Assembly (NCBI GenBank): GCA_944472135.2
Contig: OX235264.1
Span: 93,134,319 to 93,198,318 of the forward strand
Source: Trichobilharzia regenti
Taxonomy: Eukaryota; Platyhelminthes; Trematoda; Strigeidida; Schistosomatidae
Length of the DNA: 64,000 nt
Direction: 5' to 3'
The position numbers and the translations under genes were made by a program. Position 1 is the first letter of the stretch. Each line of letters begins with the position of its first letter. The notes beneath the pieces were generated by a model. The model was not told the DNA's origin. It did no database searches and saw only the letters and a program-made list of their open reading frames with translations. Shown here in pieces: positions 54,440 through 64,000 of this stretch.

Positions 54440-55190
54440 CAGCTCATATATAACAAAGTTCCGGTTCGGTCGATCTTATTGCAAAAACTTCAGCTGTGTG
54501 TAGGAGACGTAAGCGAACTGTACGTGATAAGGACTTCGAAATTCGGTATATAACCCTGAAAGCTGTGTTAACATCGATACAATGTCCAGTATCGACCAAG
54601 TGCGACAGTGCTTCCAGCTTTTTATGCACTTAATTTCCCCCTGTTGAACCAAGCTGGTAAGTGCTTTCGAACCCGTTGACGAACCTGCCGAATCGTGCGC
54701 CCTATATAACTTGAACCACTGGAACAGTTGAAATGGTAGATGCATGAAGAAGACCTAAGGTTAGGTAAGACGTCTTTGAGTTGCTGGGTGAACATTGGAT
54801 GGCTAGTGAAGGATAGACACAGATGTGCAGAGTAGAAAGTTTTCTTGATCGTCCTGGTTAAACGTTGCGATAGAATCTCCGCAGGAGTATCTTCCTTGAA
54901 TTGGAAACTCAGAAACAGGGGCTTTTTCTTCACCGTTGCCAGTTCATGTTTATGACTTTTGTAACCTATGTTGGCTTTAATGAACTTCTATGGATATCCG
55001 TTCTCACTTAGAATGTCTTAGATGACCTGAAGTTCTTTCTCTACATAGTCTTGGGAACAAATAAACCTCGCTCTAAATGCTAAGCACCTGGTCAGATTAC
55101 GTTTGTATTTCATCGGTACGAAACTAAAGAAGTGTGTATACTGAGCTTTGGTCTCTAGCTTTCTAAATATAGTTCTTTTGATGGAACAAT
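54440..55190 (-). mobile_element. PLE-d-like, 5'-truncated
   Basis: - strand: IKRTIFRKLETKAQYTHFFS, KYKRNLTRCLAFRARFICSQ, SSSCIYHFNCSSGSSYIGRT then IRQVRQRVRKHLPAWFNRG, and FRVIYRISKSLSRTVRLRLL. This is thumb/linker plus GIY-YIG nuclease with Y-I-G and R residues present. The RT catalytic part is missing and there are frameshifts. Confidence 0.8.
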
Positions 55191-55286
55191 TTAATCATCG
55201 TTACTCAGCATGGGGTCATTTTTTGCGTTTTCGATTTGGCCATTTGGTACAGATAACAAAACCAGGTGTATATTGTTGGATTTGGT
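55173..55286 (+). other. Possible next POP1 exon (unproven)
   Basis: The PLE's truncated 5' end abuts a ~100-bp open stretch (MEQFNHRYSAWGHFLRFRFG) that ends at a consensus donor GTAAGT (55285). The phase needed after exon 4 does not fit this frame with the AG sites I tested, and I see no clear POP1 match, so this is a candidate only. Confidence 0.15.
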
Positions 55287-55519
55287 AAGTGTGTAAAGTT
55301 ATAAAGGCAGCATGTGTTTACATGATGAAAATGATTATCATATATCTGTTGATTTTGTCATTTTATGAGGGAGAGGGGGTGTTGTAACCAGATCAAATTC
55401 TGGTTTAGTTCATAATTCCAATTCTGACAATTTGGATCCCATTAGATATATAGTGCTTCTGATGGTTTTGGACGTTCTTTGTGATTTCTGAAATGTTTTT
55501 CTGAATTATTTCAATATTG

Positions 55520-55812
55520 CATGGAGGATTTAATCATGAGCTGACATCAGTTAGGGAACCACTGGAAAACCTGGGAGTACTGGACAGCCGTTTCGTCCTA
55601 GTTTGGGACTCCTCAGCAGTACGCACCCACTGGGATTCGAACCCAGGACCTTCTGGTTACAAGGCGAGCTCGTAGACCATTGAGCCACTGGGACCCGATC
55701 CAATGGTCCAATGGCTGTCCAGTACTCCCAGGTTTTCCAGTGGTTCCCTAACTGATGTCAGCTCATGATTAAATCCTCCATGCAATCAAATAAAATCCCT
55801 ACAAAAAACCAA
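55520..55812. mobile_element. Fold-back SINE-H with 74-bp perfect palindrome arms and 13-bp TSD
   Basis: The left part is a - strand SINE-H from its tail back to the tRNA-like head (AGTGGCTCAATGGTCTACG inverse). From 55713 the + strand hammerhead/tail part follows and ends ATCCCTACAAAAAACCA. 55516-55589 and 55713-55786 are exact inverse copies. TATTTCAATATTG flanks the whole unit (55507-55519 and 55813-55825), so it entered as one piece. Confidence 0.9.
55577..55622 (-). ncRNA. Hammerhead ribozyme (SINE-H), complete core and stems
   Basis: - strand: GTACTG-CTGAGGA-GTCC CAAACTA GGAC-GAAA-CGGCTGTC-CAGTAC. Stem I is a perfect 6 bp, stem II a perfect 4 bp, and both core boxes fit CUGANGA and GAAA. 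Cleavage is predicted between the C of GTC (55583) and the C at 55582. Stem III is very short (AC/GT), as in known schistosome-type and other minimal hammerheads. Confidence 0.82.
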
Positions 55813-55825
55813 TATTTCAATATTG

Positions 55826-56575
55826 TCAAAATCAATTTTGTGACCTGATTCTATAGCGTGTAGACCTATGACTGATGATTTTTCAAGCTTTTCTAGTTAG
55901 ACTCGATTTCTTGGTGGTCGAACAGATGCTCTACGGTGTTCATTTCTCCTGATTTTGATTTCTCTCTGGCGATGTTTTTCCGATGTATATCGCATCACAT
56001 TCCAAGCATTTTCCTTCCCAGACACAATTAGATAGAGAATCTTTAGAGATTTGATCTTTTACATGGTCAAGGTTGCTTAGCAGTGTGTCTGATCTCTTCT
56101 GATATCGTCTGACGTCTCTGCTCTAAATGGAATAACAACTGTTGAGGTCCATGTTTTCGGATACGTTTTCGACCATACTTAATGTCAGTGTCGATTTTGT
56201 TGATGAAGTTCCTTGGGTAGTTGTTTTGCTTGAGAATTTCAGCAATGTTTGATATTTCTTCTTCTTTTTCTTGCTCATCCGTTATCAGAGAGTGTGCTCG
56301 TCTAAGAAGACTTGAAACAACTGAAATCTTTGCACCGATGGGGTGTGATGATTTGAAGTCTAAATATTTATCGGAGTGGGTTTTCTTCCTGAATATGGAT
56401 ATACTAAAATGTTCGTATTTCCTCCTCTTAACTAGGCAGTCTAGAAATGGTAGTTCATCGAAGTCTGATTCTGCTTCCGAAGTAAACTGGATTCTGGGAG
56501 ATAGATTGTTCAGTTTCTCCAAAACCTCGTATTTTTCATAAACCTGCATTTCACTGATACTGTTAGTTTTCTTTC
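55826..56575 (-). mobile_element. PLE-e: RT C-terminal part plus GIY-YIG nuclease
   Basis: - strand: IQFTSEAESDFDELPFLDCL, ISIFRKKTHSDKYLDFKSSH and ILKQNNYPRNFINKI, then (frameshifted) LIVSGKENAWNVMRYTSEKH, EHRRASVRPPRN and SSVIGLHAIESGHKIDFDNI. No RT catalytic motif remains. Confidence 0.75.
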
Positions 56576-56584
56576 TGAGTTTTG

Positions 56585-56830
56585 TTTTGCGTGCTTAAAG
56601 ACGGGGGAGGGGAGGGTCATTCAATCAAACACATGTCCTAACCATCTCAATCAATGTAGCTTGACAACTCCATCGATTGCCTAAAACTATGCCTAACCTC
56701 AGTATTAATTACCTTATTATTTCACTTAACACGAGATGTGGTCTAAGACACACTAGTCAGACCTTTTATATCTTCTACCTTCAGTTGCCATGTCTTAGAG
56801 CTATAATGGAAGATAGGGCAAACTGTTAGG
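56585..56830 (-). mobile_element. LINE-A fragment
   Basis: - strand zone equal to 58680-58860 (Phe-Asp-His-type block, CTAAGACATGGCAACTGAAG, GATTGAGATGGTTAGGACA), decayed. Confidence 0.5.
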
Positions 56831-56834
56831 CATT

Positions 56835-57985
56835 ACACATGTCACGAAGTCTTTGAATACACGGAGCGCAGTCACAGCGTTTTCGTTTTGCTTTGAGACT
56901 TCTTCCAAGAAACTTTTTGGAGACAAAAGGAAAAGATACATTACTTATTAAGACTTTGATTTCGTTATTTATGTTTATGGCGACACGATCAGCCGGTGAG
57001 TCTTGGATTCTGCTGACAGCCGCCACCAAATAGAATTAATTCGATTTCCTGTAATCCCTTCTTTTCGAATGGCCTGTCATCAGTTTTATTGATACTTTTG
57101 GGCTCCTGGAATAAACACTTTAATACTGTCTTTAAACTCATTTTTATGATATTCAAGATGCCGAAAAGAAGCGGATTCTAGGACAACACAGTTTACAATA
57201 TTAATTATTAATTTACAATATTAATAATTTTCATTTTGGTAAATAGATAAATAGTGCAATAAAAATTGTGAATTATTTTCTATTGATTATTCTGTCACCT
57301 TAACTTCATGTTTGAAAGAAAAAAATAATAATGAAGCAACCAACTTATTTTAGGCGTATTTGACTAGTTTTGAAATGGACTTTATTTTGCTTCTCGAATT
57401 GACATCATGTCAGCTGGTGTAAAAGCTACTTTTTTTAAAGCTGATTGGCCCTGATGTTATATCGATAGTCTGATATCCACCAATCAGAGAAGATGTAAGT
57501 TTTCTAGTCCAATAGATTGATTGTATGACGCCCACGCAGCTGTTAGTAAATTATGCCTTCACTGATTGGTTAAATTTCAGTTGGCTGAAATCAGCTGATT
57601 ATAGTCTTTTCAATACCACTTTGCAGTACATGATTGCTTGGTTGATTTTCTTTTTTGTTTCTTCTTCTTCTGAAAACTAGTTCTAAGGGAAACATCAAAT
57701 ACCAAAAAATTCTCAGTGTTGTTGTTCTTTTGTCCATTGATAAACTGTTAGTCCCATATCATACCTGATATATCTAGTTTTTGAAATATGCAAATTATTA
57801 TTCTTGAAACATTCTGTTGTAAAGGTCTGAACAAATCCAATTAAAATCAATCTGTATGGATAGTAAATTTATGCAGTTATCGTTGTCAACTGAGATAAAT
57901 CGCTTAAGGTATTGAGTGAGGAAAGGAAACCTAAAAGATTAACGTCTCTCTTAAGTGTTCCAATTCTCACTTCTTTATCTACAAT
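56835..57985. other. No recognised feature
   Basis: A 67-codon - strand frame (56826-57029) ends in a Cys-containing basic stretch (KRKRCDCAPCIQRLRD) that I cannot assign. The rest is AT-rich, with several CCAATCAG/CTGATTGG boxes at 57440-57610. Confidence 0.35.
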
Positions 57986-57989
57986 GTTT

Positions 57990-58160
57990 CAGTGTAGACA
58001 TCGTCAAGAATTATCATTGAAAAATAGGAAGCACTGAATAACTGTTCCGTCCTAGTTTAGCAGTCCTGTCCAGCAGTTCACATTTATCACCCCCCATAGG
58101 TGCTTGGACTCAGCACTGAGTCTAGCATGTCGACAATTCAGCCACTAGGTCGAGGTTCGA
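57990..58160 (-). mobile_element. SINE-H, decayed
   Basis: - strand order of head, degraded hammerhead (GGACTGCTAAACTAGGACGGA) and tail is still visible. Confidence 0.45.
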
Positions 58161-58474
58161 TGATCATTGACTTGTAATTTCTTTTCTAACCATTGGGGTC
58201 CACCACCACCACATTATCAGCAGGTGAAGTGAGTGCTCATCAGTGCCATATGCTGCTGGTAGTGCTGCATCACGAACTGACAGAAGGTAGAATTCACCGG
58301 TTGATTTCATTAACTAATACTTAACGACGTGACCTCGCGAAATGCAGCTTCTGGATTCGATTCCTGGAGGGCTTATATTTGGGCAATTCTGAAGACTTTC
58401 AGACTAGTTAGCCAACCAACAACACAACACGAACCAATCATTATCAACGGGATAAATTGGAAAGAGGTCACTTC

Positions 58475-59300
58475 ATTCAATTAAGACTAACTGGACAGTA
58501 TCGTTTCGGCTACCAACAGGATGGATGAGGATATCAAAGCGATGATCAGAGAAGCAAGACAGACCTTCATCACTCTGAGATCACTTTTTCGGCTATTGAC
58601 CAAAGGACGTGTGTACTGCTCATCAGTCCTCTCCATCCTCCTTTATGGCTGTGAGACCTGGCCATGGAGAGGGGAAGACATGAAAAGCCTGGCTAGCTGT
58701 CTTTGATCATAGGTGCCTGCGCTCTATCTCCCGTGTGAAGTGGTATAATAAGGTGAGCAATATCGAGGTTAGGCATCAGTCGAGTTCTAGGTAAGGAGGG
58801 GAAATCAATCGATGACGTTGGGAAGTTAGACCGATTGAGATGGTTGGACATGTGTTACATAGGCCTAGTCATTGCCTTCCTCTATGCGTAATGTTAGCTG
58901 ACATAGGGTCAGGCTAGAAAAGAGCTAGCGGAGGTCAAACCAAAACATGGCACCAGTCAATGAAATCTACAACAGTTAGTTTAAAACCATGTAGGAAGGT
59001 GTAGACTTCCTGGTTGGGGTCCTCGGGACGATAAAAACCAATGGGTGGACACAATTGGTGATATGTAATAACATCCTTCTCGGTAATGGTGCGGATGCAT
59101 CCACTCCTTGTGACTTATGATTTCCAATGAAACTATATTGTTCTTCATTATTACTATTCGTCTCACACCCCTGTTTACTGCCTGTATTATGATTTTCTTC
59201 TACCTTCTCTTGCTTTGTGTGCTACAAGAAGGGAGTGTGGCGACTCGAACTGTCGGACATCGGTGCAAAGTTCTATGTCGAAAACAGAACAGAACAGCGA
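58475..59300 (+). mobile_element. LINE-A 3' part
   Basis: DEDIKAMIREARQTFITLRS, then SILLYGCETWP, VGKLDRLRWLGHVLHRPSH, RASGGQTKTWHQSMKSTTVS and the 3' UTR. Frameshifts and stops throughout. Confidence 0.75.
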
Positions 59301-59484
59301 GATCACTTTGGAAATCTTTTGAACTCAGAATAAAGAACAAAATCCGGATTTTTAACATCCTTGTTAAATCAATCAGTTCCTCAATGTGGATAAGAAATTT
59401 GGCCAGTGTGTCATGGGAAGCATTTCAAACAATCAGGAACAGACTTTTATCAACTTCTTCTCGCTTGGTTTTATGTATAGTTAC

Positions 59485-59645
59485 ATAACATATACTTCTT
59501 TACAAAGTTGGTAGGGTAGTCATTTTGTAGCAAGGCGTTTGTAAGATTTCTGATCTCATCTTCAATACCATCGTCGGTACATATGCGTCTATTTCTATGA
59601 CTAAGACAACGAATTAGGTTGCGCTAATATTTCTTTTCATTTTAT
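59485..59645 (-). mobile_element. PLE thumb/linker fragment
   Basis: - strand: RNLIRCLSHRNRRICTDDGI then LLQNDYPTNFV, the segment between RT and nuclease of PLEs. Confidence 0.55.
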
Positions 59646-59894
59646 TTTCATTTACTGATGCTTAAGTCTAAGATACTTTTTCGACTGAAATTAACTGACG
59701 TGATACTGTGCTATTCAAACACATTAGAATAAATGTGTTGAAATACTAGTAAACACTGCATCAAAGCTACTGACTGACTGTTTTCAACGTGAAAGAACTT
59801 TGCACAGATGTGCACCACTTCGAGTCGCCAGACTCCCTCTATGTAGTAAACAAACCAAGAGAAAAGGAGTAAACAGAGATTGAAACAGAAATGT
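59646..59894. other. AT-rich spacer with LINE 3' UTR scrap
   Basis: 59790-59890 resembles an inverted LINE-A 3' UTR (CAGATGTGCACCACTTCGAG). Nothing else recognised. Confidence 0.35.
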
Positions 59895-60990
59895 GAGTGA
59901 GGCTACTACGGGGTGCCATCGACAACTATACATCTCATCCAACAGTTATACGACAATGCTGCATGCCAAGTGATCCACAACGGGAAACTTACGGAATCCT
60001 TCGAAGTAAAGACGGGAGTGAGGCAAGGCTGTCTACTATCGCCAATGATTTTCCTGATTGCAGTAGATTGGATAATGCGACAGACAGCGTACAATGAGGA
60101 AACAGGCATAAAATGGACTGACACAAAAAACTTGGAGGATCTGGAATTCGCCAATGATATATGTCTGATTTCCCACTCACTCGAAGATATGCAAATGTGA
60201 AAAGCAACAAGATGGCAGAAGAAGCATTCAGAAAAGGTAGGACTTCAGGTTAACGTAGAGAAAACAGAGGTGATGAAGATTCCTGGCCAACACCAACATC
60301 AACAACAACAACAACAGACAACAATCAGCCGGCATAAATGGGAGGAACCTGAAAGAAACAACCTCCTTTGCCTACATGGGAAGTATCGTTTCAACTACAA
60401 TCGGACGGAACGGACGAGGATATCAAAGCAAGAATCGGAAAAGCAAGAAAACCTTTCATTTCTCTCAAGTCTGTGTTGAGGTCAACAGCACTCACCATGA
60501 AAGTGTGGATAAGATCCGGATTTTCAACTCCGATCTGAAGTCAATGATACTATACAGATCAGCCACTTGCACTGCGCATCATAAAGCGCACCTCAAACAA
60601 ACTACAGACCTTCATTAACAGCTGTATTCGCTCAATACTCAAGATCACATGGCCGGCCAGAAAAGATCAGCAACACGGATCTCTGGGAGCGAACCAATCA
60701 GGAACCGATTGTGAAACAAATAGGCAGGAAGAAATGGAGATGGATTGGCCATACTCTGAGGAAACCATCAAGTGACATCACTAGACAAGCCACTGCTCCA
60801 GTGGAACCCGAAAGGGAAGCGGCGAGTTGGTCGTCAGTGCAAGGGTGACTTGGAGGAAGCCATGTGAAAAGGAGATGAAAGCATGTGGGCAGACTTGGAG
60901 AGGAGTGGAAAAGTTGGCAGAAAACCGAAGGCAGTGGAAACGTGCAGCTGAATCCCTATGTTCCTCTAGAAATTAAGTGATATAATAATA
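59895..60990 (+). mobile_element. LINE-B (RTE-like), 5'-truncated, mutated FADD motif
   Basis: LIQQLYDNAACQVIHNGKLT, TGVRQGCLLSPMIFLIAVDW (motif B) and LEDLEFANDICLISHSLEDM: motif C reads F-A-N-D where F-A-D-D is required. Then GLQVNVEKTEVMKI, a Gln-rich CAACAA run, [18 protein letters not shown] and the tail GTTCCTCTAGAAATTAAGTG with ATAATAATA. Motif A is lost by truncation. Confidence 0.85.
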
Positions 60991-61039
60991 ATAATATAGT
61001 CTTCTTGGGTATTATAAATCACAAATAGTAATTACATCT

Positions 61040-61290
61040 GCGTCAGCCATTGAGAATGAAGATTTTGAGCCATATCACCTCTTGTGTGTGTGTGTGTGTT
61101 CAGCCATCAGTTCTTATCATCCCGAGGACCCAAACCAAGTCAGACAGTCTATTACACCACCTTACGTGGCTGACTGTCTGGCCTAAACTAACTGTTGTGG
61201 ATTTCAATGACTGATGAAGCAATGTTTTGCTTCGACCACCACTAGCTCTTTTCCAACTTAATCCTATGTCAGCATGAAAGCTACTGAAGC
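61040..61290 (-). mobile_element. LINE-A fragment
   Basis: - strand: ADIGLSWKRASGGRSKTLLH, QSLKSTTVSLGQTVSHVRW and the 3' UTR zone. 61270-61345 adds a tail like SINE-T (GTTCCACTGAGAACTC). Confidence 0.55.
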
Positions 61291-61444
61291 TTTGAATTTC
61301 AAGCGTAAAGCCCACTTGTTGTTCCACTGAGAACTCAAAAGAATGAAAATTAAAAAATTTGAATTGCTATGCAAACCAAATTTGAATCTTTAAATATTCC
61401 TATTTTGTAATATTAGAACAAGACATATAAGCGAATAATATTAT

Positions 61445-62910
61445 TGTTTTCAATTAGATCTTCTTTAGGCTTCGCTCTAGCTCACATAGATTTATATATA
61501 ACAATTATTTTAACCAATGACGGTGATTTAGTGGATCAAATAATAATAATAACAATAATGTGGCAAGTGTTTTGAACGACATTAATAACGATGATTATAA
61601 TGATTCATGGAAAATTCCCAGTGTAACATATAGAGAATCAAAACAAGTGATTCAGCGAAGAGACTCTTTTCAACGAATTTATCATCAAGCTGTACAGTCG
61701 TATATATTTGGTATTTTTATAAGAAGTTGTATCTGGTGTGGGAATTGAATCTTAGGTGTGAATGCATAGAATAATAATAATAATAATCATATGAAGTTCA
61801 ATTAAAACTAAAATGTTTGTGATTATAATCGTAGTTAAATGTCAAGTGGCAAAGCAAATTAATGTCATATATAGAATAATTCATAGGATGGATAGAACTT
61901 GAAAAAGGGTGTGCAATTATAGGATTAGTAGACAAATCGAATAAAACAAAAAACGTTACGTAATATTGTGTGAGGTGGGAGGGTTTCAATTAGACTTTAA
62001 CTAGGCCAAGGGAGAGACAAAGGTAGAACAAACTTCTTTTGCTGTATGCAAAGACTAGGATTGTTCTCTCGAATTCCCATAACTTCGGCCAAGTGTAAAA
62101 GAGGGGTTCTGATTCCGTTCGAAAGACTCGATGGAATGCGATAGATAACTACTTTGAAGGCACTATTTCTGTCCACTTGGTGACCGCTATCAATCAAATG
62201 AGCCAAAAGAGAACTTCGTATGGATTTTATTTGACCTTTTCCGAGCCATGAAGGAAGATGCTCATTAGTGGGTTTGTTAAGCTGTCTAGTTGTTCACCCT
62301 GTATAGCTCTCTCCACAACAGCAATTGTCTACATATATACATAGACTATCTTAGTTATTCTTCTTATTATTATTATCTTAGTTATTCTTATCGCTACCTG
62401 CATAAACCTTATTATCAATATTTTGTTATCATTATAATCATCGTTATTAATGTCGTTCAAAACGTTTACCATATTATTATTACTATTATTATTACGAGTT
62501 GATCACGGATTGATATCAGTTAGAGAACCATTGAAAACCAGGGAGTACTGGTCAGCTTCTGTTTCATCCTAGTTTGGGAATTATTGGCAGTACGAACCCA
62601 CTGGGATTCGAACCCAGCACCTTCCGGTTACTAGGCAAGCTCGTATACTATCAAGCCACTGGGACCCGATTCAATGGCTCAACCAACCCGACCGGAAGGT
62701 CCTGGGTTCGAACCCTGGTGGTGGGTGGGTACTGCCAATCTGTGATCAACTCGTAAAAACATAACTAACCCTTACAAACCAAACTATAGAAAATTATTAT
62801 TATTATTATTTGATCCACAAAATCACCGTCATTGGTTAAAAATTTTTATGTATAAGTCTATGTAAATTAAAGTAAAGCCTGAAGAAGACCTAATTGAAAG
62901 CGACTTAGAA
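61445..62910 (-). mobile_element. PLE-c-like element with inverted ends, interrupted by SINE-H pair
   Basis: CCAATGACGGTGATTTAGTG (61515-61534) and CACCGTCATTGG (62823-62834), and GTTTTGAACGACATTAATAA and its mirror (62443-62470), show inverted terminal repeats. On the - strand inside: HLIDSGHQVDRNSAFKVV, IYRIPSSLSNGIRTPLL and LCIQQKKFVLPLSLPWPS, the end of a GIY-YIG nuclease. The right arm is split by the SINE-H insertion at 62495-62765. Confidence 0.72.
62495..62765. mobile_element. Second fold-back SINE-H
   Basis: Left: - strand SINE-H (tail to head, ending at ATTCAATGGCTC). Right: + strand piece CCGGAAGGTCCTGGGTTCGA with TACTGCC, then CAATCTGTGATCAACTCGTAA. The outer ends TTACGAGTTGATCACGGATTG and that right end are inverse copies (one mismatch). 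The hammerhead is degenerate (CAATAATTCCCAAACTAGG). Confidence 0.7.
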
Positions 62911-62994
62911 TATTCAAATAACAACTGAAATTACCCTCTGTTTTTAATGAAGATCATGCCTTAACGATTAATCTCCATTAAAATACTGACTTTG

Positions 62995-63237
62995 CGTCAG
63001 TGTCATAGTGGTTAGGACACTTGCCGACCATGCACATGGTCTGGGGTTCGATCCCCGACCGACGCACTCCTTTACCTCGCCAAACCAGTAATATAAGTCG
63101 GTGAAGAGTAAAGGTTGGGCATGAAGCTAGCAACCTCATCCTGTAAAAATAACCGCCACTGCTACAGAAACTTCAAGTCACTAGCTTGAAGCCCTATGTT
63201 CCACTGGAGGAACGTGAAGGAAAAAAAAGTACTGTTA
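62995..63237 (+). mobile_element. SINE-T, full length
   Basis: GCGTCAGTGTCATAGTGG (A-box), GGGGTTCGATCCCCG (B-box), GCATGAAGCTAGCAACCTC, tail AGCCCTATGTTCCACTGG and poly-A. TACTG near both ends may be a short target duplication. Confidence 0.85.
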
Positions 63238-63392
63238 AAATTACTGAGCTTTTCTTATGCATTATTTTGCTGCCAGCATTAATTAATACTACTGTGAATG
63301 TTAAGTAAACAGTTTAAATATTGATTATTTGCATTAGATGAATTGTTCTTGTCATTTATGTCAAACTTGTCTTTGAATTACACGTGTCACAT

Positions 63393-63393
<1 letters not shown>

Positions 63394-63473
<80 letters not shown>
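63394..63473. repeat. (TA)n microsatellite
   Basis: About 40 uninterrupted TA units. The open frames through it are artefacts. Confidence 0.98.
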
Positions 63474-63476
<3 letters not shown>

Positions 63477-63494
63477 GTGTTGTTTTGCAGTGAT

Positions 63495-63960
63495 ATAATT
63501 AGTTACAGGATTGATCACTGGCTGACATCAGTTAGAACATCATTGGAAAACCACCAAGGAGCATTGAAAAGCTTTTTCGTCAGACTAGCTTGGGACTTAT
63601 TGGAAGTACAAACCCATTGGAGTTTGAATCCCCAGAACCGCCTGGTTACGAGGCATGCTCATAGACTATTCAGTCACTGAGATTTGACTTAGTGACTCAT
63701 GAATTTGGACAGGACGAAGTTTCCTAGAGTTCTAGTGAGACTTCGTGAACAATGGTACCCACCCAGTCGGTGGAGGGTAAAGACAAATGTTCACCACCGA
63801 TGACTATGGCAGGTGTTGGTTGTAAAAACAGCTGATTGGTGTAGAGGTTAGAATTCATGCGCCATTGGATCGGGTTCGAATAACTGAAGTGGTCGACGAG
63901 CTTGAATTTTGATTTTTAGAGGGCTTCGTGTGCTTTTGAAATTGTGTAGGCGGTTGTTAC
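63495..63960. mobile_element. Two decayed SINE-H fragments in opposite orientation
   Basis: 63495-63700 is - strand (CTGACATCAGTTAG, then AAAACCACC..TTGGGACTTATTGGAAGTAC). 63775-63940 is + strand (AAATGTTCACCACCGATGAC, CCATTGGATCGGGTTCGAAT). Both hammerheads are unrecognisable. Confidence 0.5.
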
Positions 63961-64000
63961 TTCCCTACTGGAAGTTGATTCTTTTCTTAGGGTACCTGAA

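Noticed and set aside
55590..55712. tRNA-Thr-like segment
   Set aside because: It is the head of a SINE-H element, lacks a proper acceptor stem and recurs many times with decay.
56826..57029. 67-codon - strand frame with a Cys-rich basic end
   Set aside because: No recognised family, no splice context, and it is surrounded by LINE and PLE debris; too short to call a gene.
63384..63680. 98-codon frame beginning with an Ile-Tyr repeat
   Set aside because: It is the translation of the (TA)n microsatellite running into a decayed SINE.
1..64000. CRISPR arrays, bacterial operons, phage or plasmid functions
   Set aside because: No direct-repeat/spacer pattern and no prokaryotic gene organisation; the window is clearly a eukaryotic intron/repeat landscape.

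Overview
The window looks like part of a schistosome (Schistosoma sp.) nuclear chromosome. The evidence is AT-rich DNA, short exons with GT..AG borders inside repeat-filled introns, hammerhead-ribozyme SINEs of the Smalpha type, many Penelope-like elements (PLEs) with GIY-YIG endonucleases, RTE-like and CR1-like LINEs, and LTR retrotransposon debris. No prokaryotic feature, CRISPR array or operon is present. Species assignment is inference.

Two host genes can be supported. (1) The last three coding exons of a HECT-type E3 ubiquitin ligase lie on the + strand at 1547-1702, 3404-3618 and 6582-6702. They sit in a ~10.75 kb unit repeated head-to-tail (1119-11875 and 11876-22620) with very few differences, so the same three exons recur at 12304-12459, 14151-14365 and 17329-17449. 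(2) The 5' part of POP1, the RNase P/MRP protein subunit, is on the + strand with exons at 27175-27516, 28899-29167, 38395-38656 and 53819-54183. Its introns reach 15 kb, and the gene continues past the last exon I can place.

Layout: 1-812 is an internally deleted LTR retrotransposon. 813-1265 is LINE debris. 1119-22620 is the tandem duplication; each unit carries the HECT exons, a tRNA-derived SINE with a 15-bp target-site duplication, a PLE nested in a LINE, hammerhead SINE remnants and a PLE with inverted ends. The right breakpoint cuts a PLE terminal repeat. 22535-27170 is PLE, SINE and LINE debris. 27175-54183 is POP1 with its intronic elements, including two solo LTRs, a CR1-like LINE with a dead active site, and several PLEs flanked by inverted terminal repeats. 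54440-64000 is a dense mosaic of PLEs, SINEs and LINEs, including a fold-back SINE with an intact hammerhead core.

Labels used here are local. LINE-A is the RTE-like family with an LRWLGHVL-type C-terminus. LINE-B is an RTE-like family with QVIHNGKL and a GTTCC..GGAAC 3' hairpin. LINE-C is the CR1/SR1-like family. SINE-H carries a hammerhead with a CAAACTA-type loop. SINE-alpha is the Smalpha-like hammerhead family. SINE-T is tRNA-derived and shares its tail with LINE-B. Element borders were read by eye; those backed by a target-site duplication or a clear terminal repeat are accurate to a few bases, the others to a few tens.
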